Origin: Marivita hallyeonensis
GTDB taxonomy: Bacteria > Pseudomonadota > Alphaproteobacteria > Rhodobacterales > Rhodobacteraceae
Length of the DNA: 64,000 nucleotides
NCBI RefSeq assembly: GCF_900129875.1
Contig: NZ_FQXC01000003.1
Coordinates: forward strand, 434,001 to 498,000
Reading direction: 5' to 3'
Of the stretch, positions 35,272 through 42,960 are shown piece after piece. The position numbers and the translations under genes were made by a program. Positions within the stretch are counted from its first letter, which is position 1. Each line of letters starts with the position of its first letter. The notes beneath the pieces are model-generated. The model ran no database searches and was not told the DNA's origin. It saw nothing but the letters and a program-made list of their open reading frames with translations.

Positions 35272-36024
35272 TCAGTCGATGGGACGACCTTCGACGAAAT
35301 GCCCGTAGAGCGTTGTCAGGACCGAGATGCCAATGATCGTGGCCAACCAATTGACCACCAGCGAATAAACGATGTTCAGGACCGATGTCGGGTTCTCGTT
35401 GAACCACGAGGGCAGTTGAATCAGGATGCTGGCGCCCACGACAATCATGGCCAGGGTGACAATCGTCCCACTTTCGCCCTTGGTGGCATCCCATGCCGCG
35501 CCAAGCGCCAGCTTTTCGCCCAGCGCAGCAGCTGGCAGCATGACCCCAAGGCGGAAAAACAGATAAGCGCCGAGGCCGATGAGGATCAGCGACATGCCAC
35601 CGGCCAGCGCCGGCATGCCAATCGAAATGATCCCGATCGGGACAGACGCAACGATGACGCCCAACACCACGAGAATGCCGATGAGGATGGAACGGCCAAG
35701 GTAGCCCAAGATGTTCGATCCGTGGAACCGCGGAACCCAACCCACGGCGGTCTCTCCCGTCAGGGCGAACCGGTGCCAGGCCACGGCTATCCAAAGACTC
35801 GCGACAATCGCAAGCAAGCCCAAAAGGATTGTTGGCAGGACCGTTTCCGGCGCCATGACCGGAATCTCGGTCCCTTCGAACTCCATCATCTCCGGCGGAT
35901 TGAAGACGTTGTAGATCATGTAAAAGCTCTGAACGAGGTAGAGCACCAAGGACAGGCGCAGCGCCTGATCCAAATTGGCCATCACCAGATTGAACGAATG
36001 GCGGAAAATCTGCCAACCCTTCAT
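35272..36024 (-). CDS. Polytopic membrane protein of unknown function
   Basis: 250 residues from an ATG preceded by GAGGTGGG. About six hydrophobic segments can be read (starting near residues 20, 60, 105, 135, 190 and 215), with a conserved-looking loop AWHRFALTGETAVGWVPRF. The N-terminus KGWQIFRHSFNLVMANLDQALR is amphipathic. I do not recognise a named family. The opposite neighbour is argG (divergent). Confidence 0.75.
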   Translation of the reverse strand: MKGWQIFRHSFNLVMANLDQALRLSLVLYLVQSFYMIYNVFNPPEMMEFEGTEIPVMAPETVLPTILLGLLAIVASLWIAVAWHRFALTGETAVGWVPRFHGSNILGYLGRSILIGILVVLGVIVASVPIGIISIGMPALAGGMSLILIGLGAYLFFRLGVMLPAAALGEKLALGAAWDATKGESGTIVTLAMIVVGASILIQLPSWFNENPTSVLNIVYSLVVNWLATIIGISVLTTLYGHFVEGRPID

Positions 36025-36116
36025 AGTCCCACCTCTTTCTGCGACGCACGCCGCACTTCTTGCCCCTATCCTGAAAAACAAGTAATCGCCCGAGCAAACC
36101 CGTTAAAGGAAAACCC

Positions 36117-37343
36117 ATGTCTGCGCCGAAAAAAGTTGTTCTGGCCTATTCCGGTGGCCTCGATACCTCGATCATCCTGAAATGGCTGCAAACGGAGTAT
36201 GGCTGCGAAGTCGTGACCTTCACGGCCGATCTGGGTCAGGGCGAAGAACTTGAGCCCGCGCGCGAGAAGGCGGTGATGCTTGGGATCAAGCCCGAGAACA
36301 TCTACATCGAAGACATCCGCGAGGAATTCGTACGCGACTTCGTGTTCCCGATGTTCCGCGCGAATGCCCTTTATGAGGGTCTGTATTTGCTGGGCACATC
36401 CATCGCACGGCCGCTGATTTCCAAGCGACTTGTCGAGATTGCCGCCGAAACTGGCGCTGACGCCGTGAGCCACGGGGCGACCGGCAAAGGCAATGACCAG
36501 GTGCGGTTTGAACTGGCCGCCTACGCGCTGAACCCGGATATCAAGGTGATCGCGCCGTGGCGGGAATGGGATCTGTCGTCGCGCACCAAACTGCTCGACT
36601 TCGCGGAAAAGAACCAGATCCCCATCGCGAAGGATAAGCGCGGCGAAGCGCCATTCTCGGTCGATGCGAACCTTCTGCACACCTCGTCCGAAGGCAAGGT
36701 TCTGGAAGACCCGGCGCAGGAAGCGCCCGATTACGTCTACCAGCGCACCGTCCACCCCGAGGATGCGCCCGATACCCCCGAAATGGTCGAGATCACCTTC
36801 GAAAAAGGCGACGCGGTGGCCATCAATGGCGAGGCGATGTCACCCGCAGCGATCCTGACCAAGCTGAACGAACTGGGCGGCAAGCACGGCGTCGGTCGGC
36901 TTGACCTCGTGGAAAACCGTTTTGTCGGAATGAAATCCCGCGGGATCTACGAAACTCCCGGCGGGACTGTCTTGCTCGAAGCTCATCGCGGAATCGAGCA
37001 GATCACACTCGATTCAGGTGCAGGCCATCTGAAGGATTCGATCATGCCGCGCTACGCGGAGCTGATCTACAACGGTTTCTGGTACTCGCCAGAGCGCGAA
37101 ATGATGCAGGCGCTGATCGACAAATCGCAGGAGCACGTGACAGGCACGGTGCGTCTGAAGCTCTACAAAGGCTCGGTCAACACGGTGGCCCGCTGGTCAG
37201 ACCATTCGCTCTATTCCGAAGCGCACGTGACCTTCGAGGAAGACGCAGGCGCATACGACCAGAAGGATGCGCAGGGCTTCATTCAGTTGAATGCTCTGCG
37301 TCTGAAACTTCTGGCAGCCCGGAACCGTCGGTTGAAAGGCTAA
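36117..37343 (+). CDS. argG: Argininosuccinate synthase
   Basis: Joins citrulline and aspartate with ATP in arginine synthesis. 408 residues, with the ATP-binding loop AYSGGLDTS at about 10-17, [20 protein letters not shown] and the segment RGIYETPGG. The spacing and length match the family. AAAGGAAA precedes the ATG. The promoter presumably lies in the 92 bases between it and the divergent membrane-protein gene. It converges on the sulfotransferase gene with one base between. Confidence 0.96.
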   Translation: MSAPKKVVLAYSGGLDTSIILKWLQTEYGCEVVTFTADLGQGEELEPAREKAVMLGIKPENIYIEDIREEFVRDFVFPMFRANALYEGLYLLGTSIARPLISKRLVEIAAETGADAVSHGATGKGNDQVRFELAAYALNPDIKVIAPWREWDLSSRTKLLDFAEKNQIPIAKDKRGEAPFSVDANLLHTSSEGKVLEDPAQEAPDYVYQRTVHPEDAPDTPEMVEITFEKGDAVAINGEAMSPAAILTKLNELGGKHGVGRLDLVENRFVGMKSRGIYETPGGTVLLEAHRGIEQITLDSGAGHLKDSIMPRYAELIYNGFWYSPEREMMQALIDKSQEHVTGTVRLKLYKGSVNTVARWSDHSLYSEAHVTFEEDAGAYDQKDAQGFIQLNALRLKLLAARNRRLKG

Positions 37344-37344
37344 G

Positions 37345-38064
37345 TCAGACGCGCAGGCACTTGTCCTTCATGGTCTCGTAGAACGGCATCGCCATTTCCA
37401 CGAGCTTTTGAGCCTCCTCCGAAAGCTTGGGCAAAGGCCCTTCGGGGCCCGCAAAGCCGGTCGTTTTATGCAATGATTTGTACCAGACCGGTGCCCAGAT
37501 GCCGTCATAGGGTTTCGGCCCCTTCGGCCAAGACAGCATTGCGGCATCCCAATCAAGACCGATGGCCTCGCATAGTGCACGCAGCATGCGCTCTGGACGT
37601 TCCCGTATATCGGCGCTGTCGATCACGACGGGGCTTTGACCCATTGCGCAGATCTGATCGAACAGTTCCGCCTGCATCTCAAAACCAATGTCATGGGCGG
37701 TTATCTCGGGGATTTCCTTCATGAAACTCGCCACCACGCGCGCCGGGTGACGGATCAGGAACACGTTCACGCAATCGGCCATGAAACCGCGTGGAATGCC
37801 GTCGACCATGTGCTGGCACATATGCTTGTGATAGACGTGTGGCTTGCCGTCGGGAATTGGTCCCAACAGTTTCTGTTCCACCTCAACTGCGCTTTCAACG
37901 CGATCCGCCAGGACCGCGTCGCGCATCGGGTGGTCGAGCCCTGTTGCGTGCAGATAAGGGCCATAGAATGGCTCGTCCCAGACGGCAAAGTCCGAACGCT
38001 GCGCAAAGGCGTACATCATCGCGGTCGACAGGTTGCGCGGGCTGGACCACATCGCCAGCCTCAT
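37345..38064 (-). CDS. Sulfotransferase-family protein
   Basis: 239 residues. The N-terminus AMWSSPRNLSTAMMYAF has the PAPS 5'-phosphosulfate-loop pattern of sulfotransferases, and FLIRHPARVVASFM is the typical 3'-phosphate region. WDEPFYGPYL is family-like. Acceptor substrate is unknown. The ATG overlaps the stop of an aminotransferase gene by four bases, so the pair is probably one functional unit. Confidence 0.8.
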   Translation of the reverse strand: MRLAMWSSPRNLSTAMMYAFAQRSDFAVWDEPFYGPYLHATGLDHPMRDAVLADRVESAVEVEQKLLGPIPDGKPHVYHKHMCQHMVDGIPRGFMADCVNVFLIRHPARVVASFMKEIPEITAHDIGFEMQAELFDQICAMGQSPVVIDSADIRERPERMLRALCEAIGLDWDAAMLSWPKGPKPYDGIWAPVWYKSLHKTTGFAGPEGPLPKLSEEAQKLVEMAMPFYETMKDKCLRV

Positions 38065-38957
38065 GCGCCGACCAGGTCCTTGTAAAGCTGCCTGATACGC
38101 GCGGTCACCGGTCCCAAGGCACCGTCTCCGATCATCCGGCCGTCGATCTCACCCACCGGTGTTTGTGCGCCGAAGGTTCCGGTCAGGAAAGCCTCGTCGG
38201 CGCCGTAACAGTCGACAAGCGAAAAGTTTCGTTCAAACACCGGAATGCCATGGGCACGGCAAAGGTCGATCACCTTCTGCCGCGTGATGCCGTTCATGCA
38301 ATAGTCACCGGTCGAGGTCCAAACCTCACCCTTGCGGACGATGAAGAAGTTGCAGGCATTTGTCGTGTTCACAAAGCCATGAACGTCCAGCATCAGGGCC
38401 TCATCCGCCCCGGCTTTCTCGGCGGCGATGCACGCCAGGACACAGTTCAGCTTGGAATGGCTGTTCAGCTTTGGATCCTGGCTCATCGGCAGCCCGCGGA
38501 TATGCGGGACCGTCGCCAAACGCACCGGGCGCGGAATCGACGGGCGGGAATGCTCCATGATGATCACAACCGTCGGGCCATATCGGCTGAGCGACGGATG
38601 CTGGAACGGACGAAGCTTTGTGCCACGCGTTACCATCAAACGGGCATGCGCGTCGGTGTCCATGGAGTTCGCGCGACGTGTTTCTTCAAGGGCAGCAATG
38701 ATGCCGTCGCGACCCATTCCGATATCGAGATCAATCGCCTTCGCAGCTTCGAACAGCCGGTCAAGATGTTCCTCCAGAAACGACCAACGCCCATTGTAGA
38801 GCCGCAGGCCCTCCCAAACGCCGTCACCCAACATGAACCCGGAATCGAACACGCTGACCATGGCTTCAGCCCGCTGTTTTAGCGCGCCGTTGACCCAAAT
38901 GAGGATGGTTTCGTTCCGCGCATCTTCCTGCGCCTGATGCGTCGTGATCTTGTCCAT
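38061..38957 (-). CDS. Class IV aminotransferase (branched-chain/D-amino acid aminotransferase family)
   Basis: PLP enzyme of about 298 residues. ILIWVNGALKQRAEAMVSVFDSGFMLGDGVWEGLR is the fold-type IV start. The catalytic Lys is in SHSKLNCVLACI, and the cofactor-binding Glu region is DEALMLDVHGFVNTT with NACNFF. Substrate range in this family covers branched-chain amino acids, D-amino acids and 4-amino-4-deoxychorismate, so ilvE is not assigned. The RBS of the chosen ATG is weak. It is coupled to the sulfotransferase gene. Confidence 0.83.
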   Translation of the reverse strand: MDKITTHQAQEDARNETILIWVNGALKQRAEAMVSVFDSGFMLGDGVWEGLRLYNGRWSFLEEHLDRLFEAAKAIDLDIGMGRDGIIAALEETRRANSMDTDAHARLMVTRGTKLRPFQHPSLSRYGPTVVIIMEHSRPSIPRPVRLATVPHIRGLPMSQDPKLNSHSKLNCVLACIAAEKAGADEALMLDVHGFVNTTNACNFFIVRKGEVWTSTGDYCMNGITRQKVIDLCRAHGIPVFERNFSLVDCYGADEAFLTGTFGAQTPVGEIDGRMIGDGALGPVTARIRQLYKDLVGA

Positions 38958-39086
38958 GTCCGGCACGCTAGGCCGCACGAGGCCGACGGCCAAGAGGTAA
39001 CTTGCTCTCACCATTCGGTGAAATCCTCTTACAGCGATTGCTTTGACGTCCCGCACGCCGCAAGCTTTCGGGTGAAAGGAATTGCG

Positions 39087-39746
39087 ATGCGACCCCTGAA
39101 GCACTCCCACCCGATCCTCCTCTCCTTTGCGATCTTCGCAGGACTGGCCTTACAAACCCTGTCTGCCAAGGCGGGCGAAACGCGCGAGCTTGTCGTGGCC
39201 GGCGGATGTTTCTGGTGCGTCGAGGCCGATTTCGAACGGGTGCGCGGCGTCAAAGAGGTTGTATCCGGCTACACCGGCGGCACTACCGACAACCCGACCT
39301 ACAAGCAGGTCACAGGCGGGCGCACCGGCCATTACGAGGCGGTGAAGATCATTTATGACAGTGGCCGGATCTCGCAGAATCAGCTTTACGATATGTTCTT
39401 CCGGTCCATCGACCCGACAGACGCAGGTGGCCAGTTCTGTGACCGCGGACAAAGCTATGCGACTGCGATTTTCGTCTCTGACTCAGCGCAAAAAGCCGCT
39501 GCCGAACAAGCCAAGGCCAAGGCGCAGGCAGAACTGGGTCAGCGGATCGTGACACCAATCCTTTCAGCCAAGGCATTCTTCGAGGCCGAGGACTACCATC
39601 AGAACTACTACAAGGGCACCAACCGAGTGTTGACCCGCTTCGGTCCGATCAAACAAAGCGAGGCTTACAAGCGGTACCGAACAGCCTGCGGTCGCGACGC
39701 CCGGATCAAGCAACTCTGGGGCAACGCCGCGCCGTTCGTGAATTAA
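39087..39746 (+). CDS. msrA: Exported peptide methionine sulfoxide reductase MsrA
   Basis: Repairs S-methionine sulfoxide. The ATG follows AAAGGA and gives 219 residues with a Sec-type signal peptide (about 28 residues, ending LSAKA). The catalytic motif GGCFWCVEADFE has Cys41 as nucleophile and Cys44. Further conserved parts are GYTGGTTDNPTYKQV and GRTGHYEAV. Export makes this a periplasmic repair enzyme rather than the usual cytoplasmic MsrA. It overlaps the convergent kinase gene by four bases. Confidence 0.93.
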   Translation: MRPLKHSHPILLSFAIFAGLALQTLSAKAGETRELVVAGGCFWCVEADFERVRGVKEVVSGYTGGTTDNPTYKQVTGGRTGHYEAVKIIYDSGRISQNQLYDMFFRSIDPTDAGGQFCDRGQSYATAIFVSDSAQKAAAEQAKAKAQAELGQRIVTPILSAKAFFEAEDYHQNYYKGTNRVLTRFGPIKQSEAYKRYRTACGRDARIKQLWGNAAPFVN

Positions 39747-40618
39747 CCAAGCCGAGCGTCCTGTACATCTTTGAGGTCCGGGATCACATCCGCCGTCCCG
39801 TGCCGCGTGACCATGATCGCCCCGGCCTGCTGCCCCAGTGAAATCGCCTGTTCCATCGGCATACCACGGTCCAGTGCCGCCACCAGATACCCTGTAAACG
39901 TATCCCCCGCGCCAGTCGTGTCGACAGGGGTGACCGGTATCGCCGGGAAGGTTTGATCTTCGCCCGTATCGGTGTTCAGCCAACGGCATCCATCGGCGCC
40001 CAAGGTCACAATGATGTCCCGCACCGGCAAATCGGTCAGGCTGACGCCAATAGCATCCGACAGCTGCCGCGCTTCGACTTCGTTCATCACCAACGCGTCA
40101 AGCAAGGGCAAAACCGCTTTCACGGCCTGAGCATCGAACGGGGCCGCGGCGTAAACCACGCGCATTCCCCGTGCAGAGGCTTGCGTCGCACCAGCGACCT
40201 GAGACGAGATCTCGTTCTGAAACAGGAACGTGTCGGCTTCGGTCGCCTCCGTCAGCGCATCGGCGATATGTGTCTCTGTTACGGCGTGATTTGCGCCAGG
40301 ATGGATGAGGATCGCGTTCTCGCCATCGCTGGCAACCATGATGATCGCGTGCCCGGTCGGATCGTCGACCTCAACGATGTGACGCGTGTCCACCCCGTAT
40401 TCGAGAAGTCGATCCACCGCCCAGCGCCCGTCAGCTCCTACAGCGCCGATATGCACCACTCGCGATGCCGCGCGCGCCACGGCGACGGACATGTTCGCGC
40501 CTTTACCGCCCAGACCGCGAAAGTGACGGGTTGCGGCAAGCGTCTCACCCGGCGCGATCAGATGCGGGACGTCATAGAAAAGATCCGCATTGATAGAGCC
40601 AAGGTTGAAGACGGTCAC
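39743..40618 (-). CDS. PfkB-family carbohydrate kinase (ribokinase-like)
   Basis: 291 residues from GTG. The family signatures are GLGGKGANMSVAVARA near the N-terminus and DTTGAGDTFTGYL with the catalytic Asp near the C-terminus. The sequence is closest in style to ribokinase, but no ribose transporter or regulator is nearby. The start lies two bases after the malic enzyme stop, so the genes are in one unit. Confidence 0.87.
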   Translation of the reverse strand: MTVFNLGSINADLFYDVPHLIAPGETLAATRHFRGLGGKGANMSVAVARAASRVVHIGAVGADGRWAVDRLLEYGVDTRHIVEVDDPTGHAIIMVASDGENAILIHPGANHAVTETHIADALTEATEADTFLFQNEISSQVAGATQASARGMRVVYAAAPFDAQAVKAVLPLLDALVMNEVEARQLSDAIGVSLTDLPVRDIIVTLGADGCRWLNTDTGEDQTFPAIPVTPVDTTGAGDTFTGYLVAALDRGMPMEQAISLGQQAGAIMVTRHGTADVIPDLKDVQDARLG

Positions 40619-40620
40619 AA

Positions 40621-42876
40621 CTAGACGCCTTTGCAGGCGGCCAGAACGGCCATGTTCAGGATGTCATTGGCCGTCATCGTGGTTGAACAGATCTGGATCG
40701 ACCGATCCACACCAGCCAGAATCGGGCCAATCACAGTCGCGCCACCCATTTCCTGCATGAGCTTGACGGAAATCGAAGCGGAGTGGCGGGCCGGCACGAC
40801 CAGTATGTTCGCTGGACCGGTCAGTCTTTGGAACGGATACTGGCTCTGCGCGGTGCGATTCAGGGCTACATCAACCGTCATCTCGCCTTCGTATTCGAAA
40901 TTCACGCCGCGCCGATCCAGCACTGCAGGTGCATGCGCCATCTTTTCCGCCCGCTCCGAGATCGGATAGCCAAAGGTCGAGAACGACACGAACGCAACGC
41001 GCGGTTCCAACCCAATCAGGCGGGCGACCTCGGCGGCGCGTTCGGCGATATTGGCAAGGTCTTCATCATCCGGCCATTCGTGCACCAGCGTGTCCGAGAT
41101 CAGGATGATCCGCCCCTTGTTGAGCAACGCCGTCACACCGGCCGCTCCATGCGCCGCATCCGCATCGAAGACGTGATTGATAAGCTCAAGTACATGCGCC
41201 GACTTGCGCGTTGCCCCGGTGACAAGCGCATCGCCATGCCCGTGGGCGAGCATCAGGGCCGCGAACACATGCCGGTCGCGCGCGGCAAGACGATGGATGT
41301 CCTGTGCGTCGTAACCTTTGCGCTGGAGCCGGTCGTAGAGAAACGCTTTATAAGTGTCGAAATGCGGTGTGTTGGCAGCGTTGATAACCTCGATTTCCCG
41401 AACCGCATCACCCAGCCCGCTGTCTTCGAGCTTTTTCTTCACATCCGCGTCGCGCCCGACGACCAGCGCTTTACCGAACCCGGATCGCTGGTACATCACT
41501 GCCGCACGCAACACGCGTGGGTCGTCGCCCTCTGCAAAGATCATGCGTGCCTGCGCCGCACGGGCGCGCGCATTGATGCTTCGTAGAATGCTCGCCGTCG
41601 GGTCCATGCGCGATTTCAAGGTCTCTTCATAGGCGTCGAGGTCGATGATCGGACGCCGCGCCGCCCCTGTGTCCATGCCAGCCTTCGCCACGGCGGGCGG
41701 GATGCGATGGATCAGTCGCGGATCGAACGGCGTGGGAATGATGTAATCGCGCCCGAAAGTCAGGCTTTTGCCATAGGCCAGCGCGACTTCGTCTGGCACA
41801 TCCTCGCGCGCGAGGTCGGCCAATGCCTGAGCGCAGGCGATCTTCATCTCGTCATTGATCGCGCGGGCGTGGATGTCGAGCGCACCTCGGAAGAGATACG
41901 GAAACCCAAGGACATTGTTCACCTGGTTCGGGTAGTCACTGCGTCCAGTGGCGACGATGGCATCGACCCGGACCTCATGCGCCTCTTCCGGTGTGATCTC
42001 GGGATCGGGGTTCGCCATCGCGAAAATCACCGGGTTGTCCGCCATGGACGCAACCATGTCCTGCGTGACCGCCCCCTTCGCGCTCACACCCAGGAACACG
42101 TCGGCATCTTTCATCGCCTCTTCCAGAGTGCGCGCATCTGTCTTGACCGCATGCGCCGATTTCCACTGGTTCATTCCGTCGGTGCGGCCCTGATAGATCA
42201 CGCCCTTGGTGTCGGCGACGATGCAATTCTCGTGCCGCGCGCCCATGCGTTTCAGAAGTTCGATACACGCGATCCCCGCTGCGCCCGCACCGTTGAGCAC
42301 GATCTTCACATCCTCGATCTTCTTGCCCGAGATGTGCAGCGCATTGATGAGCCCCGCGGCACAGATGACAGCCGTCCCGTGCTGGTCATCGTGGAAGACC
42401 GGGATGTCCATCTCTTCCTTGAGACGCTGTTCGATGATGAAGCATTCGGGCGCCTTGATGTCTTCAAGGTTGATCCCGCCAAAGGTCGGGCCCATCAACC
42501 GCACAGCCTTGCAGAACTCGTCCGGGTCTTCAGTATCCAGCTCGATATCAATCGAATTGACGTCCGCGAACCGCTTGAACAGAACCGACTTGCCTTCCAT
42601 CACCGGCTTGGAGCCCAGCGCGCCAAGGTTACCAAGCCCCAGAACCGCCGTTCCGTTCGAGATCACCGCAACCAGATTACCTTTGTTCGTGTAGTCGTAG
42701 GCAAGCCCCGGATCCTTGGCGATATCCTCGCACGGCACGGCCACACCCGGGCTATAGGCCAAAGACAGATCACGCTGCGTGGTCATCGGGACCGTGGCCT
42801 GGACCTCCCATTTGCCGGGGGTCGGTTCGAGGTGAAAGGCCAGCGCTTCTTCGCGCGTGTATTTGGGTTTCGCCAT
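40621..42876 (-). CDS. maeB: NADP-dependent malic enzyme with C-terminal phosphotransacetylase-like domain
   Basis: Oxidatively decarboxylates malate to pyruvate. The 751-residue two-domain form has a malic enzyme core at about 1-425 (LAYSPGVAVPCEDIAKD, NDQHGTAV-like HDDQHGTAVICAAGL, VLNGAGAAG) and a phosphotransacetylase-like domain at about 430-751. The latter is usually catalytically inactive and regulatory in these enzymes. It is divergent from mutS, 84 bases away. Confidence 0.94.
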   Translation of the reverse strand: MAKPKYTREEALAFHLEPTPGKWEVQATVPMTTQRDLSLAYSPGVAVPCEDIAKDPGLAYDYTNKGNLVAVISNGTAVLGLGNLGALGSKPVMEGKSVLFKRFADVNSIDIELDTEDPDEFCKAVRLMGPTFGGINLEDIKAPECFIIEQRLKEEMDIPVFHDDQHGTAVICAAGLINALHISGKKIEDVKIVLNGAGAAGIACIELLKRMGARHENCIVADTKGVIYQGRTDGMNQWKSAHAVKTDARTLEEAMKDADVFLGVSAKGAVTQDMVASMADNPVIFAMANPDPEITPEEAHEVRVDAIVATGRSDYPNQVNNVLGFPYLFRGALDIHARAINDEMKIACAQALADLAREDVPDEVALAYGKSLTFGRDYIIPTPFDPRLIHRIPPAVAKAGMDTGAARRPIIDLDAYEETLKSRMDPTASILRSINARARAAQARMIFAEGDDPRVLRAAVMYQRSGFGKALVVGRDADVKKKLEDSGLGDAVREIEVINAANTPHFDTYKAFLYDRLQRKGYDAQDIHRLAARDRHVFAALMLAHGHGDALVTGATRKSAHVLELINHVFDADAAHGAAGVTALLNKGRIILISDTLVHEWPDDEDLANIAERAAEVARLIGLEPRVAFVSFSTFGYPISERAEKMAHAPAVLDRRGVNFEYEGEMTVDVALNRTAQSQYPFQRLTGPANILVVPARHSASISVKLMQEMGGATVIGPILAGVDRSIQICSTTMTANDILNMAVLAACKGV

Positions 42877-42960
42877 GCTGGGGTCTCGTCTTCAGGAAAA
42901 TCGGCTTTTTCGTTCTGGTCGGTCGCCTTAATGTCACGCCAAAGCACCAAGGGGAAGCGC

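Noticed and set aside
35243-36118. Alternative 291-codon minus-strand frame overlapping the membrane protein gene.
   Set aside because: Rich in Arg, Gly and His with no membrane pattern; the other frame gives clear hydrophobic segments and an RBS.
37431-37456. GGCCC-TTCG-GGGCC hairpin near the 3' end of the sulfotransferase gene.
   Set aside because: No T-tract on either strand and inside the coding sequence; probably chance in GC-rich DNA.
41707-42960. Open frame continuous with mutS extending about 400 codons upstream.
   Set aside because: This part is antisense to maeB and unlike any MutS; MutS homology and a good RBS begin only near 42961.
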